From positions 62,001 to 126,000 of the forward strand of contig WGND01000004.1 in NCBI GenBank assembly GCA_016124805.1: a stretch of 64,000 nucleotides of DNA, in the 5' to 3' direction. The DNA is from Hyphomicrobiales bacterium. GTDB taxonomy: Bacteria > Pseudomonadota > Alphaproteobacteria > Parvibaculales > Parvibaculaceae. The position numbers and the translations under genes are program-made. Position 1 is the first letter of the stretch; every line of letters begins with the position of its first letter. Below the pieces are notes generated by a model. The model made no database searches. It worked only from the letters and a program-made list of their open reading frames with translations, and was not told where the DNA came from. Shown here in pieces: positions 57,349 to 64,000 of the stretch.

Positions 57349-58875
57349 ATGATGAATGTCGGTCTCAATCCAGCAACACCTGCCGCCGGTGTCTGGCTGC
57401 GACGTGGCTTTTCGCGCAGCTGCCGCAAGGGTGCCTCTCTGGCTGCGACAGCATTGATCAGCCTTGGCCTGCTCGGCACGCCTGCATTTGCAGATGCCGG
57501 CCCGATCAACACCAAGCCTGTGGCGCCTGCGACCAATGACATGTCGAGCCTGCCGAGCTTTGCCGATCTGGTGGAGAAGGTGAGCCCCGCCGTGGTTTCG
57601 ATCCGTGTCGATGAGGAACAGGAAGTCGCTGCCGGCAATGGCCTGCCCGACCTGCCATTCCCGCCCGGCAGCCCCTTTGAAAAATTCTTCCGTGACATGC
57701 AGCCCAAGGGCCCCGATGGCAAGCCGGCCAAGCGCCACGCCACGGCACTGGGTTCCGGTTTCATCATTTCGGCGGACGGCTATATCGTCACCAATAATCA
57801 CGTGGTCGATGGTGCAACGGAAATCACCGTCGTGCTCAATGACCAGTCCGAACTCAAGGCTGACCTGATCGGCCGCGATCCCAAAACCGATCTCGCGCTC
57901 ATCAAGGTGAAATCGAAAAAGCCGCTGGCCTATGTGGCCTTCGGCAATTCCGACACGCTGCGTGTGGGCGACTGGGTGCTGGCCGTGGGCAATCCCTTTG
58001 GTCTGGGCGGCACGGTGACAACAGGTATCGTGTCGGCGCGTGGCCGCGATATTGGCGCCAGCGCCTATGATGACTTCATCCAGATCGATGCCTCGATCAA
58101 CAAGGGCAACTCCGGTGGCCCGACCTTCGACACCAGCGGCAATGTGGTGGGCGTGAACACGGCCATCTTCTCGCCCACGGGCGGCAGCGTCGGCATCGGC
58201 TTTGCCATTCCCTCCAATGTCGTCTCCAAGGTCGTTGCTGACCTCAAGAAGGACGGCAAGGTGACACGCGGCTGGCTGGGTGTGACCATCCAGCAGGTCG
58301 ATGACGACATGGCCGCCAATCTCTCGCTCGACAAGGCCAAGGGCGCGCTTGTCGCCGATGTGTCGGAAGGCAGCCCCGCCGAGAAATACGGCATCAAGGC
58401 GGGTGACGTGATCACCTCGGTCAATGGCACGGAGATGGAAGACATTCGCGCGGTGAGCCGCACGGTGGCTGATCTCAAGCCCGGCACCACGGCCAAGGTC
58501 GGCATCTGGCGCGATGGCAAGGCCAAGACGCTGAACGTCAATATCGCCGTCTTCCCCGACAAGCTGGAAATGGCCTCCAATGATGACGACACGCCGGTCG
58601 CCCCGTCCGAAGCGACCAAGAGCCTTGGCCTTTCCCTTTCGCAGGGCGATGACGGCGTGGTCGTGCAGGCCGTTGATCCCGACAGCGAAGCCGCAGAGAA
58701 GGGCGTGCGTCCCGGCGACCTGATCCTCAAGATTTCAGGCAAGGATGCCAAGACGCCCGCCGATGTGGTGGCAGGCGTGAAGGCAGCCAAGAGGGACTCC
58801 AAGACATCGGTGCTCCTTCTGCTCAAGACACGCGATCAGCAGCATTTCGTGGCCCTGTCCATCGAGAAGTCCTGA
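57349..58875 (+). CDS. degP: Periplasmic serine protease DegP/HtrA
   Basis: 508 residues. A long, Arg-containing signal peptide (about 1-49, cleavage near AFADA), a trypsin-like domain with His151 (TNNHVVDG), Asp181 (DPKTDLALIK) and Ser255 (NKGNSGGP), and two PDZ domains (about 275-365 and 395-500). All catalytic residues are intact. It degrades or refolds misfolded envelope proteins. The location between the ccm block and a two-component pair before glnE is the known rhizobial order. Expression may be tuned by the leader hairpin at 57244-57329. A GC-rich hairpin follows at 58926-58974. Confidence 0.94.
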   Translation: MMNVGLNPATPAAGVWLRRGFSRSCRKGASLAATALISLGLLGTPAFADAGPINTKPVAPATNDMSSLPSFADLVEKVSPAVVSIRVDEEQEVAAGNGLPDLPFPPGSPFEKFFRDMQPKGPDGKPAKRHATALGSGFIISADGYIVTNNHVVDGATEITVVLNDQSELKADLIGRDPKTDLALIKVKSKKPLAYVAFGNSDTLRVGDWVLAVGNPFGLGGTVTTGIVSARGRDIGASAYDDFIQIDASINKGNSGGPTFDTSGNVVGVNTAIFSPTGGSVGIGFAIPSNVVSKVVADLKKDGKVTRGWLGVTIQQVDDDMAANLSLDKAKGALVADVSEGSPAEKYGIKAGDVITSVNGTEMEDIRAVSRTVADLKPGTTAKVGIWRDGKAKTLNVNIAVFPDKLEMASNDDDTPVAPSEATKSLGLSLSQGDDGVVVQAVDPDSEAAEKGVRPGDLILKISGKDAKTPADVVAGVKAAKRDSKTSVLLLLKTRDQQHFVALSIEKS

Positions 58876-58925
58876 CCGCAACGAGACGATGTAGCCCCGA
58901 CCCCCTCCGACCCAGGGCTGCAAAC

Positions 58926-58974
58926 GGGCCGCGACTGCCGATGTGCAAACCCCGCAGCATCGACACCGCGGCCC
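58926..58974 (+). terminator. Hairpin after degP
   Basis: Outer arms GGGCCGCG and CGCGGCCC with inner arms CGATG/CATCG. There is no T-run, only CCCTTT. It is a probable terminator or transcript stabiliser between degP and the response-regulator gene. Confidence 0.5.
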
Positions 58975-59100
58975 GCCCTTTGCCCGGCAGGTGGTAGAAG
59001 GGCCTCTTGAGAGTGCTTGCAACAAATCACAGAGGTTGAGACCATGAATGCTGATTTGATGTCGCGGGACAGAAACTGGAATGCGGAAAGCCGAGTAGCC

Positions 59101-59778
59101 ATGCGAATTCTTGTTATCGAAGATGATCTGGAAGCGGCGGCCTATGCGGTGAAGGGCCTGCGCGAGAGCGGTCATATTGTCGATCATGCCGCCGATGGCG
59201 AGGAAGGCCTGACGCTGGCGCTGTCGGGCTCTTTCGATGTGCTGATCGTCGACCGCATGCTGCCCAAGCGCGACGGCCTGAGCCTGGTGGAGATGCTGCG
59301 CTCGGAAAACAATCGCACACCGGTGCTGTTTCTCTCCGCGCTTGGCGAAGTCGATGACCGCATCAAGGGCCTCAAGGCCGGTGGCGATGACTATCTGACC
59401 AAGCCCTATGCCTTTGCCGAATTGCTGGCGCGCATCGAAGTGCTGGTGCGCCGCTCCAATCCCGATCAGGTCCGTACCAAATTGCAGGTCGGTGATCTGG
59501 AGGTTGACCTGCTGGCGCGCAAGGTGATGCGTGCCGGACAGGAAATCGAGTTGCAGCCTCGCGAATTTCGCCTGCTGGAGTATATGATGAAACATGCGGG
59601 GCAGGTGGTCACGCGGACCATGTTGCTCGAAAATGTCTGGGAATATCATTTTGATCCCCAGACAAATGTGATCGATGTGCATATTTCGCGACTCCGCGCG
59701 AAGATCGACAAGAACTTCAAGGAGCCGTTGCTGCATACGATCCGAGGTGCCGGATACTCGTTACGTGCAGTCGATTAA
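59101..59778 (+). CDS. OmpR-family response regulator upstream of glnE
   Basis: 225 residues. Receiver domain with Asp51 (DVLIVDRMLPKRDG) and Lys in DYLTKPYAFAELL (about 101), then a winged helix (about 130-222, LQPREFRLLEYMMKHAGQVV and NVIDVHISRLRAKIDKNF). Start at ATG 59101 gives the family-typical MRILVIEDD; an upstream ATG at 59044 with GAGGTTGAG is possible but would add 19 unusual residues. The kinase gene overlaps the end by 14 bases. Related RR-kinase pairs sit here in rhizobia without assigned signals. Confidence 0.9.
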   Translation: MRILVIEDDLEAAAYAVKGLRESGHIVDHAADGEEGLTLALSGSFDVLIVDRMLPKRDGLSLVEMLRSENNRTPVLFLSALGEVDDRIKGLKAGGDDYLTKPYAFAELLARIEVLVRRSNPDQVRTKLQVGDLEVDLLARKVMRAGQEIELQPREFRLLEYMMKHAGQVVTRTMLLENVWEYHFDPQTNVIDVHISRLRAKIDKNFKEPLLHTIRGAGYSLRAVD

Positions 59779-61165
59779 TCTTCTCAAAACCTCGACCTTC
59801 AGGCTCGCGGTCATCTATCTGGCGCTCTTTGCAGCCTCGGCCATCACCCTATTGGCCTATGTCTACTGGAATACGGCAGGCTTTCTGGTCCGCCAGACGG
59901 ACGAAGCCGTGCAGGCCGAAATCACGGGCCTTGCCGAACAATATGCCCAAGGTGGCCTGCCGCTGCTGGTGCATACGGTGATCCAGCGCTCGCGCGATGC
60001 GGGCGAAAGCCTCTATCTGGTGCTTGATCCGGCAGGCCGTGTGCTCGCCGGGACGCTGGACGGGCGACCGACCGCCGAGGAGGGGCCGGATGGCTGGCTC
60101 GATTTTCTCTATAGCCGCAAGACGCTCGATGGCGTGGAGATGAAAGCGGCGCGCGCGCGCGCCTTCATCCTGCCGGAGGGCTTCTATCTGCTTGTCGGGC
60201 GCGACGTGCAGGAACGACGACAGATCGAAACACTCATTACATCGGCCCTTGTCTGGGCGATCGGGCTGACGGTGGCGCTGGGCCTTGTCGGCGGTCTCTT
60301 CATGAGCCGCAACATGCTGGCGCGCGTCGATGAGATCAACCAGACGAGCCGTGACATCATGCAGGGCGATCTCTCTCAGCGCCTGCCCATTGCCGGGACG
60401 GGCGATGAACTCGACCAGCTGGGACGCAATCTCAACGCGATGCTCGACCAGATTGAAGCGCTGATGATCGGCATGCGGCAGGTGACCGACAATGTGGCGC
60501 ATGATCTGCGCAGCCCGCTCAACCGCCTGCGCAACCGGCTGGAAGTGACGCTGATGGGGGATTCATCGCCAGAGGAATATCGCGCCGTGCTGGAAAAAAC
60601 CATCACCGAGGCGGACGGCCTGCTTGGCACCTTCAATGCGCTGCTGATGATCGCCAAGGCCGAGGCAGGCTCGCTGCGTGAATCCATGACGCTGCTCGAT
60701 CCTGCCAATCTGGTGCTGGATGCCGCCGAGCTTTATGAGCCGCTGGCGGAGGAAAAGGGCCTGCGTCTTGATGTCGATGTGACGCAAGGCATGCAGATCA
60801 AGGCCCATCGCGAACTGCTCTCGCAGGCGCTCGCCAATCTTCTCGACAATGCGATCAAGCATGGCACGCCAGACAGCGCCAGCGTATCGCCGGTCATCAC
60901 CATTTCAGCCAAGCCCGACCCCGACTCGCCGCAGCGTCACGTCATGATCTCTGTCGCTGATCACGGCCCCGGCATCCCCTATGACGAGCGCGACCATGTG
61001 CTGGAGCGTTTCGTGCGTCTGGAAGCCAGCCGCAACACGCCCGGCTCGGGTCTGGGCTTGAGTCTGGTGGCGGCGGTGGCGCGGCTGCATGGTGGCCGCG
61101 TGAGGCTGGGCGACAATGATCCCGGCCTCAAGGCCATATTGATCATGCGGCGAACGCTGAAATAA
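59765..61165 (+). CDS. Sensor histidine kinase upstream of glnE
   Basis: 466 residues from GTG 59765, overlapping the response regulator. Transmembrane helices at about 12-32 and 158-180, a periplasmic domain of about 125 residues, HAMP (about 181-235), His246 in VTDNVAHDLRSPLNRLRNRL, N-box ALANLLDNAIKHG and GSGLGLSLVAAVARLHGG. The cytoplasmic kinase core is complete. The signal is unknown. glnE begins 73 bases downstream behind a hairpin. Confidence 0.9.
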   Translation: MQSINLLKTSTFRLAVIYLALFAASAITLLAYVYWNTAGFLVRQTDEAVQAEITGLAEQYAQGGLPLLVHTVIQRSRDAGESLYLVLDPAGRVLAGTLDGRPTAEEGPDGWLDFLYSRKTLDGVEMKAARARAFILPEGFYLLVGRDVQERRQIETLITSALVWAIGLTVALGLVGGLFMSRNMLARVDEINQTSRDIMQGDLSQRLPIAGTGDELDQLGRNLNAMLDQIEALMIGMRQVTDNVAHDLRSPLNRLRNRLEVTLMGDSSPEEYRAVLEKTITEADGLLGTFNALLMIAKAEAGSLRESMTLLDPANLVLDAAELYEPLAEEKGLRLDVDVTQGMQIKAHRELLSQALANLLDNAIKHGTPDSASVSPVITISAKPDPDSPQRHVMISVADHGPGIPYDERDHVLERFVRLEASRNTPGSGLGLSLVAAVARLHGGRVRLGDNDPGLKAILIMRRTLK

Positions 61166-61192
61166 GCAGCCGCCCGCTTGCCGCCTTCATCT

Positions 61193-61231
61193 GTTATCCT
61201 GCCCGGACTGAATCACAAGCCGCAGGATAAC
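61193..61231 (+). promoter_or_regulatory. Hairpin containing the glnE ribosome binding site
   Basis: Perfect 10-base arms GTTATCCTGC (61193-61202) and GCAGGATAAC (61222-61231) with a 19-base loop. The AGGA needed as ribosome binding site for the ATG at 61239 lies in the right arm (61224-61227), so folding would hide it. Confidence 0.65.
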
Positions 61232-61238
61232 CGACCCG

Positions 61239-64000
61239 ATGACGACAGGCGCACCCCTGAAAACCAGAGCCCAGTTTGCGCCGAAAGCCTATGATATGGC
61301 CAGGGTCGCGCGTGAACTTGAGGATATCGAGGCACAGGCCGCCGCTGCCGACCGGAGCCTGCGCAAGCCGCTGGCAGAACTGCTGGCCGACAAGGCCGTG
61401 CGCCATCTGCTCGCCTCGGTTTATGGCAATTCGCCTTTTCTCACGCAGATCATCCGGTTGCATCCCGACTGGCTGGTGCGGCTGCTGAATGAACCGGCCA
61501 AGGAGTCGCTTGCCGATATTCTGCGGCGCACACGCGATGCCGCCCGGCTGCCAACACAGGCCGAAATCATGCGCGAATTGCGGCGGTTGAAATCCGAAGC
61601 CGCGCTATTGATTGCGCTGGCCGATATTTCCGCCATGTGGTCGCTGGACGAGGTGACCGAAGCGCTCTCCGCCTTTGCCGAGGCGGCAACGCAAAGTGCC
61701 GTGTCCTGGCTGCTGGCGGCTGCCGGACGCAGCGGGCAGATTGCCGAACCCGGCCACGCAAAGGCAGAAGGTTCGGGCCTCGCCGTGCTCGCCATGGGCA
61801 AATTCGGTTCGGGCGAACTCAATTATTCCAGCGATATTGATCTTGTCGTTTTCTATGAGCCCGACCAGATGCCGCTCAAGCCCGGTCTGGAAGACAGCAG
61901 CTTTTTCGTGCAGCTCACAAAGGGGCTCGTAAAGCTGCTCCAGGAACGCACAGAGGATGGCTATGTCTTTCGCGTCGACCTGCGCCTGCGGCCTGATCCG
62001 GGTGGCACGCCGGTCGCCGTCTCGCTGCCTGCCGCCGAAGTCTATTATGAAAGCCGCGGCCAGAATTGGGAACGGGCTGCCTTCATCAAGGCGCGCGCGG
62101 TGGCCGGTGATCTGGAAGCCGGGGGCCGCTTCCTCGATCTTCTGACGCCCTATATCTGGCGCAAGAATCTCGACTTTGCGGCGATTGACGATATCCACTC
62201 CATGAAGCGCCAGATCCATGCGGTGGGCGGCCATGGCGTCATTGCGGTGGCAGGCCACAATGTGAAGCTCGGGCGCGGCGGCATTCGCGAGATCGAATTT
62301 TTCGTGCAGACACAGCAGCTGATTGCGGGAGGACGCGAATACAGCCTGCGCGGCAAGAAGACCTGCGCCATGCTGGATCAGCTCGCCGAGATGCAATGGA
62401 TCACGCCCGACGCCGCGCAGGAACTGAAGGAAGCTTATCGCTTTCTGCGCACGCTTGAGCATCGTCTGCAGATGATCAATGACGACCAGACCCATTCGCT
62501 GCCGTCTGACGCCGAAGGTTTGCGCCATGTCGCGCTCTTCATGGGCTTTGAGGATGTCGAGACATTTTCCGAAGCGCTGACACAACGCCTGCGATGCGTG
62601 CAGCATCACTATGCCAATCTTTTTGAAACCGCGCCGCCTCTGGCCGAGGAAAGCGGCAGCCTTGTTTTCACCGGCAATGATGATGACCCCGAAACCATCG
62701 CGACGCTGAAGGCGCTGGGTTTCAAGCAGACATCGCAAATGTCGGAAACCATTCGCGCCTGGCATTCGGGGCGCTATGCCGCGACGCGCTCCACCCGCGC
62801 GCGTGAAATGCTGACCGCGCTGATGCCCGCGCTGTTGCGCGCGCTTGCCGCCACGCCCAATCCGGATACGGCCTTCACCCATTTCGATGATTTCCTGCGC
62901 GGCTTGCCTGCCGGTATCCAGCTTTTTTCGATGCTCTATTCGCATCCGGGCCTGCTGGACCTTCTGGCCGGTATCTCCAGCACTGCGCCGCGCATGGCGC
63001 ATTATCTGAGCGAAAATGCCGCCGTGCTGGAAGCCTTTATCGATCCGAATTTCCATGAAGTGCTGCCCGGCAGCAATGATCTTCAGCAGTCGCTGGAGGC
63101 AGCCCTTGCCAAGGCGGCCGATTATCAGGACGTGCTCGATTTTGCCCGTGTCTGGGCGCGCGAATATCGCTTCCGCCTGAGTGTGCGCGTGCTGGCGGGC
63201 AGTGCCGATGCCGCCGAGGCAGGTCCGGCCTATGCCGCCATTGCGTCCGGTCTTGTCGATGCGCTGGCCCCGATTGCACAGCAGAAAGTGGCCGAGCGCT
63301 TCGGCGAAATGCCGGGCGGTCATTTTGCGACGCTTGCCATGGGCAAGCTCGGCAGCCGCGAAATGAGCGCCACTTCCGATCTTGATCTGATCATGATCTA
63401 TGAGACGGCGGACGCCCATGCGCTCTCCGACGGCAAGAAACAGGCGGAACCGCCAACCTATTATGCGCGCATCTGCCAGCAGCTGATCAATGCGCTGACC
63501 GCGCCCACGGCGGAGGGCAAGCTCTATGAGGTGGATCTGCGCCTGCGGCCCTCGGGCAATGCCGGACCGATTGCGACCTCGCTAAAGGCCTTTGAAGATT
63601 ATCAGGCCAAGGAGGCCTGGACCTGGGAGCATATGGCGCTGACACGCGCGCGGGTGATCTCGGGCGATGCGGCGCTCAAGGCCAAGATCGAAGCCGCCAT
63701 CGCGACAACGCTTCGCCGGAAGCGCGATCCGGCGCTGATTGCCAAGGATGTGCGCGACATGCGCGCCCGCATCGAGAAGGAATTTCCAAGCAAGGATGCC
63801 TGGGAACTGAAATATGTGCGCGGCGGCCTCGTCGATCTGGAATTCATCAGCCAGTTTCTGCAACTGATCCATGCCCATGCCCATCCCGACATTCTGCAAT
63901 GTCATACACGGACATCGCTGATGAAGGTGGCCGAAGCCCGCCTCATTCCCTCGCAGATGGCCGATGCGCTCGTGGCAGCGATTGATCTCAACCATAATCT
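61239..64000 (+). CDS. glnE: Glutamine synthetase adenylyltransferase/deadenylylase GlnE (3' truncated by window edge)
   Basis: GlnE attaches AMP to and removes it from glutamine synthetase, controlling nitrogen assimilation in response to PII. About 920 residues are visible; the stop lies beyond the window. The first nucleotidyltransferase domain has KFGSGELNYSSDIDLVVFYE (about 188-207) and GRGGIREIEFFVQTQQLIAG (about 345-364). The second, near residues 700-720, has GKLGSREMSATSDLDLIMIY. Between them is an HD-like helical region, and GGLVDLEFISQFLQLIH follows near the window end. ATG 61239 is the first start after the kinase gene. The ribosome binding site AGGA is inside a hairpin. Confidence 0.94.
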   Translation, partial: MTTGAPLKTRAQFAPKAYDMARVARELEDIEAQAAAADRSLRKPLAELLADKAVRHLLASVYGNSPFLTQIIRLHPDWLVRLLNEPAKESLADILRRTRDAARLPTQAEIMRELRRLKSEAALLIALADISAMWSLDEVTEALSAFAEAATQSAVSWLLAAAGRSGQIAEPGHAKAEGSGLAVLAMGKFGSGELNYSSDIDLVVFYEPDQMPLKPGLEDSSFFVQLTKGLVKLLQERTEDGYVFRVDLRLRPDPGGTPVAVSLPAAEVYYESRGQNWERAAFIKARAVAGDLEAGGRFLDLLTPYIWRKNLDFAAIDDIHSMKRQIHAVGGHGVIAVAGHNVKLGRGGIREIEFFVQTQQLIAGGREYSLRGKKTCAMLDQLAEMQWITPDAAQELKEAYRFLRTLEHRLQMINDDQTHSLPSDAEGLRHVALFMGFEDVETFSEALTQRLRCVQHHYANLFETAPPLAEESGSLVFTGNDDDPETIATLKALGFKQTSQMSETIRAWHSGRYAATRSTRAREMLTALMPALLRALAATPNPDTAFTHFDDFLRGLPAGIQLFSMLYSHPGLLDLLAGISSTAPRMAHYLSENAAVLEAFIDPNFHEVLPGSNDLQQSLEAALAKAADYQDVLDFARVWAREYRFRLSVRVLAGSADAAEAGPAYAAIASGLVDALAPIAQQKVAERFGEMPGGHFATLAMGKLGSREMSATSDLDLIMIYETADAHALSDGKKQAEPPTYYARICQQLINALTAPTAEGKLYEVDLRLRPSGNAGPIATSLKAFEDYQAKEAWTWEHMALTRARVISGDAALKAKIEAAIATTLRRKRDPALIAKDVRDMRARIEKEFPSKDAWELKYVRGGLVDLEFISQFLQLIHAHAHPDILQCHTRTSLMKVAEARLIPSQMADALVAAIDLNHN

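Noticed and set aside
61605-63419. 604-codon open frame antisense to glnE
   Set aside because: High GC with biased third positions keeps the antisense frame of glnE open. The sense strand has full family motifs, the antisense product none.

Overview
This window reads as a chromosomal segment of an alphaproteobacterium, probably of the Hyphomicrobiales (Rhizobiales) or a close relative. The evidence is a complete Rhodobacter-type gene transfer agent (GTA) cluster, the block ccmI/ccmE/ccmF/ccmH - degP - response regulator - histidine kinase - glnE known from rhizobia, a FeuP/FeuQ-like two-component pair, a phasin gene, and the DUF2849-cysI-DUF934 sulfur operon. The DNA is GC-rich with dense, often overlapping genes. 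I saw no rRNA, tRNA, CRISPR array or insertion sequence. The window cuts off the start of prfC on the left and the end of glnE on the right.

Layout. 1-7.2 kb: release factor 3 and an MscS channel; a TetR regulator with a Tat-exported nitroreductase, sharing a GTCACC-N4-GGTGAC operator; D-amino acid dehydrogenase; a phasin; a lipoprotein. 7.4-17.3 kb (minus strand): assimilatory sulfite/nitrite reductase with partners, a NitT/TauT-type ABC importer, a small secreted protein, an ABC-F ATPase and a class A penicillin-binding protein. 17.5 kb: a YcgN-type cysteine-cluster protein whose promoter suggests a leaderless mRNA.

18.3-35.7 kb: a GTA cluster with recognisable counterparts of g1 to g15 (terminase, portal, protease, capsid, connectors, tail, tape measure, baseplate, peptidase, megatron) plus DUF2793, a shortened cell-wall-hydrolase-like protein and a small membrane protein. 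It carries three additions: a signal peptidase I gene between g3.5 and g4 followed by a near-identical 114-bp repeat and a terminator, an extra gene after the capsid, and dispersed palindromic repeats at several gene junctions.

35.9-44.8 kb: an SDR plus a two-gene acyl-CoA dehydrogenase whose FAD-site motifs are divided between the subunits; a nitroreductase; a PepSY protein upstream of a FeuPQ/PhoPQ-like pair; a glycine-zipper surface protein; a separate small transcription unit encoding a 36-residue peptide; a YihY-family membrane protein. 45-50.5 kb: a conserved protein of unknown function, a PAS histidine kinase of DivJ/PleC type and a penicillin acylase-like Ntn-hydrolase. 50.7-64 kb: cytochrome c maturation genes interrupted by a GH46 chitosanase-like gene, a hydrolase-OsmC fusion, degP with a long leader hairpin, a second two-component system and glnE, whose ribosome binding site lies in a perfect hairpin.

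The least ordinary parts are the lepB insertion in the GTA cluster, the small-peptide unit at 42.84-43.2 kb, the structured leaders of degP and glnE, and the chitosanase-like gene inside the ccm operon.
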